From Theodoxus fluviatilis (taxonomy: Eukaryota > Mollusca > Gastropoda > Cycloneritida > Neritidae): DNA of 57,643 nucleotides. Both the position numbers and the translations under genes were made by a program. The stretch lies in assembly GCA_034096865.1 (NCBI GenBank), contig JAWQFJ010002789.1, forward strand, positions 1-57,643, given 5' to 3'. Every line of letters begins with the position of its first letter. The first letter of the stretch is position 1. Below, one piece after another: positions 1 to 10,600 of the stretch. The notes beneath the pieces were generated by a model, which was not told the origin of the DNA, did not search any database, and saw nothing but the letters and a program-made list of their open reading frames with translations.

Positions 1-2365
1 CATGGTCAGCCAAGTATCCTCCATTGCGAAATACAATGACCTTTGTTTTTTCGTGATTAACCTGTAGGCCGACTGCAACCGTTCCTTTCTCTAAATAGTT
101 TAATTGGTTTTGAAGTCCTATTGCTGTATCAGAAATAAGAGCAATATCATCTGCATACAATAGTGCATATATCGTCGTATAGTCCGGCATAAGCTGGATA
201 CCATGTCTACCGTATTTCGAAATATATTTTGCAACATAATTCACCAAGAGGGAAAATAGGATCGGAGACATCTTGCAGCCCTGCTTCAGTCCGCAGTTAC
301 ATTCGAATACATCTCCGTAGCCATTGTTGCATCTAACAGAGCACAGAACTTGAGAGTATATGGCTTTTAGCATCTCGAGTAATCTCCCTTGCAGCCCGTA
401 TTTTTCTAGTATTTCCCACAGGATCTTTCTATCTACCCAGTCAAACGCCTTCTTCAGGTCCACAAATGCAACATATACTTTCCGTCGTCTCGAAAGATAT
501 CTCTGCACAACTGAATGCAGTACAAAAACATTATCCATGGTAGAATAACCTCTTCTGAAGCCTGCCTGTTCTTCACCTACTAAACCGTTACTCTCCACCC
601 AGTCATTTAATCTATCAGTCATGATAGAGGTAAAAACTTTGCTGAAGCAACTTAACAGCGAGATCCCCCTGTAATTGTCTGGAACTGAGGGATCTCCTCT
701 TTTATGTATCGGGAGAATAATAGATTTGCTCCATATCTTTGGGTACTTATTCATTAAGAAAATAGAATTAAAAAGAGTGACAATGTGACTAATCAAAGAA
801 CGTGGAGTACATTTGAGCATCTCGGGTAGTATTTCATCGGAACCTGACGCAGCTCTTGATTTGAGTCTGTTGATAGCACCCACTACTTCAATTTCTGATA
901 TGTCATCTTCCAGGGTGGAAAAATCATTGGCTACGTCAAGAACCCCATCCTCAATAAAACTTCGCTGTTCTGGATTTGGGATCTCAAATAACGCTTTAAA
1001 ATGTTCTCTCCAGACATCACCCCCTATCTGACCATCTACATATGCTTTTGCATTGTACCTCCTAATGTTCTTCCAAAACACACTGGGATCATGTAAATTT
1101 GTCACAAGGGTTGTCACAGCCTCTTTCTTATAATCAGCCTTTTTACGTTTTATCATCTGCTTGTACCTATTTCTTTCTTTGCTATACTGTATTTTGTCTT
1201 CTTTTTTCTGGGAGCGAATGTATTTTCTAAGTATACTACGGAGTATTCTTTTAGATGACCAGCAGTCTTTATCAAACCAAGGGTGCCTACGACTTCTCTT
1301 GTAGTGTACAATCTTTTTCCTAAAAAGTTCACCTGCTTGTACGTAACGATTCACAATATCTTCTGTCAATTCATCAACATCATGCTTGGCAGTATTGTGT
1401 GAAATACCATCGTCAAAGATCTTGATAAGATTACTCTGAAATTGCTCTTTGAGATTTGGGTCCCACATTAATTGGTAGCTAATTACTTTCTCTTCTACAG
1501 AACTTAAAATCATGTCTAGGTTACAAGTCACAGTTAACTCGAGGCAGAGATGCGAAGTCAAAATATTTTCTCTTACATTCAGATTTGTACACATTGATAG
1601 CAATTCTTTAGATATCAGAAAATAATCAATGACACTGTTCCCCATTTGTGATATGTTCGTATAGTTTCCACTTGTTTCCCCTGGTATACTACCATTTCCC
1701 ACACACAACTCGTATCCCATACAGACTGATAACAGTGTTTGCCCAAAATCATTAACAACATTGTCTTGAGAAATACGAGTTGTGAATACATCATGTCTCA
1801 AATTTGTTACATCTGAATTCCCCATATTTAATCTTCCTGTACGTGCGTTAAAGTCACCGCAAACAATCATTGAACATTCTGGAAAGGTTACGGAAACGTG
1901 TAGCAAACAATTCTCTAACATGAATATACCATTAGTTTCATCTTTATCGTTGTAATATGGCGACCCCACTGGGGGAATATATGCCCCTATTAGAATAACA
2001 TCAAAGTTTGTCCCCAACAGTTGCTTTTTTATCTTCAGGACAAGAGTATTTTCAACATTGCATTTAACTGGTTCAACCCATTTGGCCACACAGTGGTTTA
2101 CAAGAAAAATAACGCCGCCTGATCTGCGACCTCTCATGGATAATTTATGAGCTTTTGCTAGAAATACATCAAAGTGTCTCTTCAAGCAGTCATTTTCAAT
2201 AAATTCGACGAAAGTTTCAACGAGACACACAATATCAAATTTCAATAGATATTCAATAAATTCTGGATCATCGAACTTAGAGATGATACCCTCAATATTC
2301 CATGAAAGGAATCGTAGACCACTACCTGAAGGACAGTCTGGTGATGAAGGGCCTCGGCCTCCCCG
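1..2365 (-). CDS. LINE copy A ORF2: endonuclease-reverse transcriptase (partial at window edge)
   Basis: This is the second protein of a non-LTR retrotransposon; it nicks DNA and reverse transcribes the element RNA. Reading the minus strand in one frame shows an EEP endonuclease start (SWNIEG near 2300), GAYIPP near 1980, GDFNARTG near 1858-1835, then reverse transcriptase blocks PDNYRGISLL (about 680-650), EEQAGFR (about 575), AFVDLKKAFDWVD (about 460-425) and the catalytic YADD (about 154-143). I checked that these blocks share one frame and saw no stop, so about 788 codons are open and run off the window at base 1; thumb and C-terminus are missing. No ATG lies before the endonuclease core in this frame. 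The frame is the same as that of ORF1, with a single TAG between them. The motifs fit the L2/CR1/Crack group of APE-type LINEs; the exact clade is uncertain. Confidence 0.9.
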
Positions 2366-2368
2366 CTA
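2345..2368 (-). promoter_or_regulatory. In-frame ORF1 stop with conserved downstream CGG context (candidate readthrough site)
   Basis: On the minus strand the ORF1 frame reads ACC TAG CGG GGA GGC CGA and then continues open into ORF2 without a frame change. Copy B has TCG TGA CGG CGA GGC CGA at the same place. UGA-CGG is a known leaky-stop context in plant viruses; UAG-CGG is less studied. Termination-reinitiation, or a mutated stop, are alternatives. Confidence 0.5.
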
Positions 2369-4357
2369 GGTACTGCTGCTTCTTGCCTGTGCCCTGGTCA
2401 TGTAGCGAGGCTCTTCGCGTCCCCGCTGCTCACGTCCGCGTAGGTCGCGCTGCTCGCCGCCTGGCTGGGTACGCCCTCTGCGCTGGCGGTCGTTCTGCGA
2501 GGCGTCTGCGTATCCGGCACCCCTCTCCTCTCTTTGCTCCCGTTGCTGGCTGCAGTCCTCAGCTGTCAGGTCCTCCGCGTTAGCTGCCGTAGGTCTGTCT
2601 AGGTTTGACGTGGTATCCGCGGAAGCATCGACAAACACCTCCTCGGCGTCTTCTGTTGTCACGGAGTTCTCTGGCGGACTGGTGGCGCTCAGTCCCACGT
2701 TGCTTTTGGTTACCCAGTCAAGTAGAGAGCGCTGAGAACCATCTGCATGCTCTGCACGTGCGCACCGGGGTTTGCCGCTCGCTGAGTTCGTCGTGGTTCT
2801 ACGGTCGTCGGCTTGCTCTACATGGGTCTGAGCACGTGCGGCTCGCCCCTGTTTTTCCTGCACTGACCGCTTGCTGCTGCGTGCATCGGTGCCTGGCAAC
2901 GGCGTGGTGTTGTCCCTGGCCACATCCGGACTCGAGGTTGAACCGGAAGTGATGGTAACGATGTCGGTCGACTTTTGAGTCTTGGTGGCGGACACCGCCG
3001 AAACACCAACTTCACCAGCGCCCACCACTGAAAGATCGGCATCCACCACCTCCCTAGTAGTCGCCTGAGGACCAGTGGATGACTGAGCGCACTGTTCTAG
3101 CCAAACTCTGTCTGAAAGGGTGATCAAGTTCCCTTCATTCACGGCACGAGCTAGTTTCTTACTGCGTTCATCAGGGAGCCTTGTGCTGTAACGAGGATGG
3201 CTACGGTGTATCAAGGTAGGGTTCCAATGTTTGTCTACTCTTCCCTCTCGCCCATGTCCGCCTGTGGTCCCATTCGGAGCTGCACTGGGAGCGGGGCCTG
3301 CGTCTCGAATGCGGTGTGTGCTGGTCAGGCTGCTGTCTGTATTCACGTGACGTGGAGCACGACGTGAGGAATCTGTAGCAGCGTCTCGGTAGAAGAGCTG
3401 GTTATTTCTGAAATAGCCCACTCTTCCCTCCTTACGGAGATTGCGCAGCAGTGCTGTCTGTCTTGTCGTCAGGTCCCCAGATATCTTCACTCCCCTGGCT
3501 CTGAGAGGATCCCTGCCACGTTGAAGGAGTACCAGTTTGACTGACCACGATGCGAGAGAAACGAGGATCGGTCGAGGTTGCCTGTGCTGCTGGTTGCGAG
3601 GCCCTAATCTGTGCACGCGTACAATATCCCTCTCGCCCCAGTCCACATCAGGCACAGCTTCCCTCATCAGGTGCACTACAGTGTGGAGGCAGTCCCAGTA
3701 TGATTCTCTTCCTGCTTCTGAGATACCAAACAGCCTGATGTTGTTTCTTTTTGCCTCTATCTCCAGATTTTCGAGCTGCTTATCAGTTGTACTCACACTG
3801 TCTAGGCATACGTTCGTGACATAACTAAGCTTTTCTTTGATGTCATCCTGCTCAGATTGGGTCGTGTTTCTCCATTCTATCAGCTGCTGGTAGTAGGCCT
3901 GCATTCGCTTCTCACTTTCTTGCACGCACATTTTCAACTGTTCTTGTTGTTCGCAGATCCATTTCATAAAGGCCTTGGTGTTCGTCACCTCACTCTGTAG
4001 ACCATGAAACTGCTCGTGGAGCATATCCTTCAGGCTGTCCATCCGTCTTTCGAAGCCTTCATTCATAGACAGCATCTGGGCATGGAACCTTTCAAGCTTC
4101 TCAGATGTATCAGACACAGTTGTAACAGGTATCGCACATACGTCTGTCTGTGTTCCGATAACAGCCCCGGGTCCTGGATTTTCTGAAATATCCCCACTCA
4201 GTAGAAGGCGCTGGGAAAAGTTCCGATTGGCAGTAGGTGTCTGGCTAGACTTCAGAACACAAGCGACGAGCAGGGACGCGTAGAGTACACAACCCAACAC
4301 GCCTGCCCTCGCCGCCGCTCGCGGCAGTCGAGCTCGGCCCGAGCGACTCGCGCTCAT
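2366..4357 (-). CDS. LINE copy A ORF1: 2A-containing RNA-binding protein
   Basis: ORF1 protein of LINE copy A, presumed to bind the element RNA. The open frame reaches further upstream (to 4567, with in-frame ATGs at 4546 and later), but the ATG at 4357 is preferred because copy B starts its matching protein at the same place (MSASRS here, MSFSSD there). Order: a short Arg/Ala-rich head, a hydrophobic stretch of about 20 residues (4310-4250), a 2A-like motif GDISENPGP (4195-4169), a predicted coiled coil (about 4100-3750), then an L1-ORF1-like RRM/C-terminal module with NNIRLFGI (about 3745), ERDIVRVHRLG (about 3635) and GYFRNNQLFYRDA (about 3420-3385). The C-terminal third is polar and rich in Arg, Gln and Glu. 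The frame is intact and ends at TAG (2366-2368). RNA binding is inferred from the L1-like module. Confidence 0.85.
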   Translation of the reverse strand: MSASRSGRARLPRAAARAGVLGCVLYASLLVACVLKSSQTPTANRNFSQRLLLSGDISENPGPGAVIGTQTDVCAIPVTTVSDTSEKLERFHAQMLSMNEGFERRMDSLKDMLHEQFHGLQSEVTNTKAFMKWICEQQEQLKMCVQESEKRMQAYYQQLIEWRNTTQSEQDDIKEKLSYVTNVCLDSVSTTDKQLENLEIEAKRNNIRLFGISEAGRESYWDCLHTVVHLMREAVPDVDWGERDIVRVHRLGPRNQQHRQPRPILVSLASWSVKLVLLQRGRDPLRARGVKISGDLTTRQTALLRNLRKEGRVGYFRNNQLFYRDAATDSSRRAPRHVNTDSSLTSTHRIRDAGPAPSAAPNGTTGGHGREGRVDKHWNPTLIHRSHPRYSTRLPDERSKKLARAVNEGNLITLSDRVWLEQCAQSSTGPQATTREVVDADLSVVGAGEVGVSAVSATKTQKSTDIVTITSGSTSSPDVARDNTTPLPGTDARSSKRSVQEKQGRAARAQTHVEQADDRRTTTNSASGKPRCARAEHADGSQRSLLDWVTKSNVGLSATSPPENSVTTEDAEEVFVDASADTTSNLDRPTAANAEDLTAEDCSQQREQREERGAGYADASQNDRQRRGRTQPGGEQRDLRGREQRGREEPRYMTRAQARSSST
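4169..4207 (-). other. 2A-like recoding peptide in copy A ORF1
   Basis: The peptide reads LLLSGDISENPGP. 2A sequences (consensus DxExNPGP) make the ribosome skip the Gly-Pro bond. Here Ser replaces the usual Glu at the third position, so activity may be reduced. 2A motifs near the start of ORF1 are known in several APE-type LINE clades of marine invertebrates. Confidence 0.75.
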
Positions 4358-4850
4358 GCTCAGCACATCACACGCAATGCCGCGAAGCAAAAAAACGCCG
4401 AACATCAAGGCAACAGTGTCATCTACACACACTTCAAATACACCTTCCTCACTTTTGCCGAACTTGTTGCGACGATATCGTCGCGGTTGTAGTGAGGCAG
4501 CGAACAATCCAATGCGAGCTCGATACATTGTCGTATCGGTCCCCATGGCTGGGGAGCTCGTGAACACAGTTCACAACACTTTGAGTCGTTGAGATTTCAA
4601 AAATGAGCTAAACAGTTCAGAAATAAATAAAGCAATGTATATCTGTTACTCACACGACCTCGATTAGAGTCACATCTCGTGTAGCTTTGCAATCCACTGA
4701 GTGAAGAAACACAGCGACAGACGTCAGTTCACAGGGCATAAACGACGGAATTACATGTATTCAGTGAGTGATTGGCAACACTTTCCTTTTTTGATACTTC
4801 ATTCTTGTACCCAATGGCATGCTTAATTCTTTTTTTCCCTTTTTTCTAGA
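4358..4850. other. Copy A 5' leader and unassigned sequence
   Basis: About 4358-4570 stays open in the ORF1 frame and is GC-rich; it is probably the 5' leader of copy A. From about 4600 to 4850 base composition drops to AT-rich and I recognise nothing. Confidence 0.3.
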
Positions 4851-4933
4851 TGATGTGTATTGAACTACAGTTTGTTGACGTGTATTGAACTATAGTTTGT
4901 TGATGTGTATTAAACTACAGTTTGTTGATGTGT
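4851..4933. repeat. 25-bp tandem repeat, 3.3 copies
   Basis: Unit TGATGTGTATTGAACTACAG plus TTTGT, at 4851, 4876 and 4901, with a partial fourth. Copies differ by one to three bases. It lies just past the 3' side of minus-strand LINE copy C and may be the tail of that element. Confidence 0.85.
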
Positions 4934-4966
4934 TAAAAAAAGGACTAATAACCTCTCTCAGATCAC

Positions 4967-7166
4967 TCACTGCAGGGCATCGCACCAAAAATTAACGTGG
5001 TCTTCATCTTCGTCCTCCTCCTGACACAGTGGACACAATGATTCAATTATTGTTTCGTATCTATATTTATGGATGTACATATCGGTGTTGCCAAAACGGA
5101 ATTTGACGAGTGTAGCCTATCTCTAAATATCTTTTTGTCCATTTTGTACAGATATGCCTCTATATCTAATGTAGACTTAAAAGTCCTGTACACTGCGTAT
5201 CTATCACTGCTGTACATCTCATGTGCCCATTTTTCTTTGTATTTATTTATCAACGAATCTGTTAAAAGACAAAGAAATGAAGGTTCATTCTCAATTACCT
5301 GATTTCCCCACACATATTCGTAATCGTTTTCTCTCAGCATAGCCCAAAGCCTGTATGCCCAGTTGTTCCCCAACTCAATGTTTTTTAGAAGCATTCTGTG
5401 CACCCGTTTAGGTAATCTTTCTTCGTCCATATTCAAAATATTAATCCAGTACTTTGCGACTCTCATGGCTGCGTTAACCGATAGGGGATATCATCCCGTA
5501 CGTGTCACCGTAAATCATGACATTTGGAGTTTTTATAGGCACGTTCAAAAATTGTTGAAGACCGTATAAATGGACAGTTTCAATGATATCGCATTTGCTC
5601 AGACCCCATACTTCGGATGCATACAGTAAAATGGGTTGCACTTGGCATTCACACATCTTGAAGAACAAATCAGGAATGACGTAAGTGAGTTTCTTTACAG
5701 TCTTACATGCAGATCTGGGTCATCGCTGCCTTCCCCCGTGAAGCTCATACAACCAAAGCAACATTGGAACTCATCCTTGTAGTAAAGATGTATCCCAATT
5801 ACTTATATTCGTTGACAAATTCCAATCTCTGCCCATTTAAATACCATCGTTCGTGTGCAGCAATATGTTCCCCATTACGAAAAATCATTACCTTTGTTTT
5901 CTGAAGGTTTACATCCAACCCCAGTCTTTTTGCTGTATTTCTGAGGTTGTCAATCTGATTCTGTAGGCCTATGACGGTATCAGATAATAGGACAATATCA
6001 CCAGTGAATAACAATACCGATATTTCTGCTGCGTTTGCAAAGTTGTACACCATGTTTACAGTTGTCTTTTATTTCAGTGGCAAGAGTGTTAATAACAATG
6101 GAAAAACATTTTCGGACTGCATTTACACCCCTGTTTCAAGCCTCGAAAGCACTGAAAGAATTCTGATGTTGCATTTCCGGTACGCACGCAACATTTTACG
6201 TCATTGTACATGGATCTTGATACGTGACATATTTTGCCCGAGAATTCATATCCCTATAGTCTACAGCGCGCACCTGTTCACACTGTCAAACGCTTTCCGG
6301 AAATCTATGAAAGCCGCATGTAGTTTCTTTTTGGGGGGGTCAAATACGTGTCAGCAATGCAATTTAATACACATATATTGTCAAATGTGGAATAACCCTT
6401 TCGAAATCCAGCTTGCTCTTCGGCAATGATGTAGCTGATAGCAAGCCATTGGTCTATTCTATTCTGTATAATATATGTAAAAACACTTTGCTAAAAATGG
6501 ACTATTATGGATTCACTCCAAGATCGTGGAAAATCACCTGTGCCGAGGATTGAATTAAACAATCTGACAAAGTATTGGACAAGAACATGTGCAGAACATT
6601 TTATCATTTCCATCAATACTCCATCTACCCCTCCCGCTTTACCGCCTCGTAACGTCTTGATCGATTCTAACACTTCTTTCTAGTGAATGGGTTCGTTCAA
6701 GCAATCTGACCCATTGCCAAGCTCATCTGCACGTCTCAGGTTACAGTACATCTGGCTCCGTAGAGACTTAACGGAAATGCTGCACCCAAACCTCTGATGA
6801 GATGGGACAAGGTGTACGTCTTCTGTGTCTATGCATCTTCAACGTTTTCCAAAACATCTCGGAATTTCTCAGGTTGTCAGTTAAACTTTCCGTCACTTTT
6901 TGATTGAAAACATATTTATTTCTTCTCATGAGTATGTTGTATTCATTCCTACTTTGGATATACAAAATTCTATCGACCTTATTGCGGGTAATTTGACATT
7001 TACGAAGCTTTCTTCTCACGTTTTTCTTAAGAGCATTGCATTCTTTATCAAACCACTTGCAATCTTTACTCAGCTGAGTTTCCCTAAAAGTCTTTTTCAT
7101 AAAATCCGCCGATTTCGTTATACATGTCGCCAGAGCCTCCACAATTGTATCGACATTATGCGTTGA
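4967..7166 (-). pseudogene. LINE copy C ORF2 remnant
   Basis: Decayed reverse transcriptase related to copies A and B, broken into at least five frames. Visible pieces from N to C: the linker after the endonuclease (7142-6768, with WFDKECNALKK), an RT block GGKAGGVDGVLMEMIK (6650-6600), the YADD region near 6010 where the catalytic motif has become FTGD, then QVQPILLYASEVWGLSK (about 5640-5590), a C-terminal stretch (5466-5047) and the final CPLC...H...C zinc-like motif, ending at a TGA at 4967-4969. The 6060-6480 interval is especially scrambled. It cannot encode an active enzyme. Confidence 0.85.
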
Positions 7167-7184
7167 AAGAACATAATCTATTTC

Positions 7185-7190
<6 letters not shown>

Positions 7191-7225
<35 letters not shown>
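7191..7225. repeat. (AG)n microsatellite
   Basis: About 17 AG units. It abuts a sequence reading, on the minus strand, AATAAAGATCAATCAATAT, so it has probably grown from the tail of a minus-strand LINE. Confidence 0.95.
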
Positions 7226-7227
<2 letters not shown>

Positions 7228-7600
7228 TTGATTGATCTTTATTTTCGGCCAACAACCCATCACAATAAAAGCTTACTGTTTAAACAAGTCATAATAGTTT
7301 ATGTACATGTGTATGTATTTATAGCATCCGGTTTCATTTTCCTGGCTAAATAAAATATACATTTTCAGCCTTTTGCACACATTTCCAAAAAACCAATAAT
7401 ATTTTCATTCTATATCAGCAGGATCTGGAACTACACAGTGTGCAAGTTCAGAGAGAACTGAACTTTAATTGGGCCATCGGCCCATTGCATTTTTTGTTCT
7501 CTCATCTTCAAGCCGTATAAAATGTACATTGTTAGTGACCGTGTCATTCTTTCGTTAGTTCCCTACATTAAAGTTCTAGAAACTCTGACTTTCCTTTTTT
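7226..7600 (-). repeat. LINE 3' tail sequence
   Basis: Holds two tail-like termini on the minus strand: GGCCGAAAATAAAGATCAAT at about 7245-7226 and a GC hairpin GGGCCGATGGCCC followed by AATTAAAGTTCAG at about 7485-7455. The second probably ends copy B; the first resembles the end of copy D (GGCCTTAATAAAGTCAATC). So this stretch may hold the tails of two elements. Confidence 0.5.
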
Positions 7601-10600
7601 TTAAATCCAGAATTGTTCTAAATATTTTCTCCTCAACTCTTCATATGCAAGACATGTTAGCAGAAAGTGTTCTTCATTCTCTCTTTCTTGACAAAATGGA
7701 CAATTGATGTCTTGTACCTGTACATGTCGTTTGTTAATGAGTAAGTCATTGATTCCAAACCTGAATTTTTTCACATCAAGTATGTTCAAATAATTTTCTG
7801 TCCCAAAATCTTGTTTAAAGAATCTATACCATACATACCTCTCATCACTGGCGTTCTTCGCATTCCAGTCTTGCTCGAAACAATCTTTCATTCTCTGCTT
7901 AAGGTGATGAATGAAACTCTTTTCTTCACTAACTCCCCCATTCATCCATACAAAGCCAAAAGCAAGCCGATAAAGGCAATTCTTAACCAGTTCAGCCCAG
8001 TTTCGGTCACCTGCAATGCGAGAGTTCAAAAGCATTCGATAAGCTTGAGAAGGAAGTCTCTCTTCCTTCATTTTACAAAGTTTCAGCCAGAATCTAATGA
8101 CCCTGACACTGCTATTGATTGAGATTGGAAATCTACAAAGATCTCCATATACCATGTGGTTCGGTGTCCTAACGTCTAGTCCCAAAAATCTCTTATAAAC
8201 AAAAGTATGAGTTTTTTCGACCCTTAAACCTCTTTGGAGGCCCAGTATCTCTGAACCGTACAATAGCGTTGCTTGGACCTGCGTATCAAAGATGTTTGTG
8301 AATACTCTCGGTTGCAAGCTGTGCAGACTTCACAATGTTCTCAATACCTATATACCCTTTTGCTTCCCCCTCACCGCAAGGTCATCGAGTGTAGCTCCAG
8401 TGGACAATTTTGTCGTAAACAAAAAGCCAAGGTAGGCCTACTTATATCGATTTACCACCTCAAGTGGAATACCATCAAGAAACCACATTTGACCTAAGGA
8501 AAGATGACCTCCTCTCCTAAATACCATGACTTGAGCCTTTTCAGAGTTTACCCTCAGATCTAAGGTCTTAGAAATATACGCAAGATTATCTATCTGATTA
8601 TGTAAGCCAAAAGGTGTAGTTGATATCAATGCGACATCGTCTGCAAAAAGCAAGAGAAACACCTCCATCTTGCACCGCATCATCTGTACCCCGTGTTTGC
8701 CCAATCTTCGCACGTACTCTGCTACTGTGTTGATAAAGAGGGGAAAAATTGATGGACTCTCATTTGCTCCCTGCTTCACACCTGCTGGACAATTAAAGAA
8801 CTCAGATAGGTCATGACCCCAGCAAACGCATGTTTGCATGTTGACGTACATGGCCTTTAACATCAAAAGGAATTTCATTGATATACATGCACCTTTAAGC
8901 ACTTCCCAGAGATGCCTATGGTTAACAGAATCGAAAGCCTTCCTATAATCAATAAAGGCAACGTAAAGTTTACCTCGCCTGCCTCCATACACATGCTTCA
9001 GGATCATGCAATACAACGTAAATATACTATCAACTGTTGAGTGTCGAGAACGAAATCCTGCTTGTTCTTCACATATCTTACTTTCTAGTTCCATCCATGC
9101 ACGCAGACGTTTTGCTAAAACTGTAGCAAAGATTTTGCTCATAGCACACAGCAAGGAGATGCCTCTATAATTGTCAGGGTCTAGCACATTTCCCTTCTTG
9201 TACAGTGGGAGAATTATAGATCGTGACCACATTTCAGGAAAATAATGCATATCATAAAGTGTATTAAATAATTTAGTCAGAAATGGAATGACTCTTTCAC
9301 CTGCAACTTTGAAACAACCACCAGGTAAGCCATCTAAACCTGGAGCTTTAGAAAGTTTCAAATCGTTGATGGCACTTCTGACCTCTTCTCTGCTAATAAC
9401 AGCGTCCAATAACTCATGGTGCACAACATCCCCCATTTCTGTATCACCTACTAAAGCGTCACTGGTTTGAAACATACATTCAAAGTGGTATTTTCACGTG
9501 GCAATGCTAATATCTGGTAGAATGGAGCGTCTTGATGAACTCTTAACTATGGCCCAGAATGCACGAGGATCTTGCAAGCTTTTCATAAGCGTGTCCCGTA
9601 CTTCAGCAAAATGACATCGTTTTTTTCAATCTGACAAGGTCTTTATACTGCCGTCTGGATAGAACATATTGTTCTTTTGCCTCTACGGTTTGGGAACTAC
9701 GCAATATTTTCAAAGCAGTATGGGCCTTTCTCTTGCTTTCTCGGCAATTCTGGTCAAACCAAGGGGTCCGTGGTTTCAATGGCCTTTGGTTGTCAATTTT
9801 TACTTCCCTTTTGAGACAGCTTGCACTCGCACTTAAAATTTCTATGAATTGAATGAGAGCGTCATCAACTGAGGTATCAATAGCTGTGGTCGCCTTAGCT
9901 ATCTGGTTTCCAAAGAGAGGTGACTCAACTTCCTTTTTTAGTTCCTCTATCTTGTTTGTATCCCAGCATAGTTTCACATTAGTCCTCGACGTCTTCTCTG
10001 GAGTCGTGAGTTTTGCGGGGTCCAAACACAATTTCGAGGGCATGTGCGGAGATTCCAAACGGGCATTTTTGTAAAGATCAGCAGGGAGGTACTGGGCGAT
10101 GATCAGGCAATAGTCATTGACGCTGTCTCCGTTTGGAGACAGGTAGGTTAATTAACTGACCCCGTCCATCACCACCTGTGCACCCGTTCAATATGGGACA
10201 TTCTCATTAACGTACCCTGCAGGAGTTATCTTCGGCGCTCTCTGTCGAAAAACAACGCGTTAGGTAGAATCACCTAATTCCGGTCGATTCTCGAAGCGTC
10301 TGCACTGAATAGATATTTGCTAGATCGCTCAAAGTATACATGCATGTGGGGGTGGAAAACAGTACTGTGTCATGTAAAGCTCGAATGAGAAGCAGCAGAT
10401 AACTGTTTAGTTCTGGCTTGAATTGACAATTTCGTTTCCTTGGTCTGGCGAGGACCGAAAATTCACTATCAAATCGAGTCGAGTGATCAACTTGCCCGCA
10501 GTGCCGCACGGCGTAATGTATAGCCTTTAAGCCTAACTTGTAAGATCGGGTCGATAATGACAAGAAAGTGGCATTAAAACACACAAAAAGTTTCATTACA

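Noticed and set aside
2302..4592. Plus-strand frames opposite the LINE ORF1
   Set aside because: They are antisense shadows of a minus-strand frame with clear domain homology.
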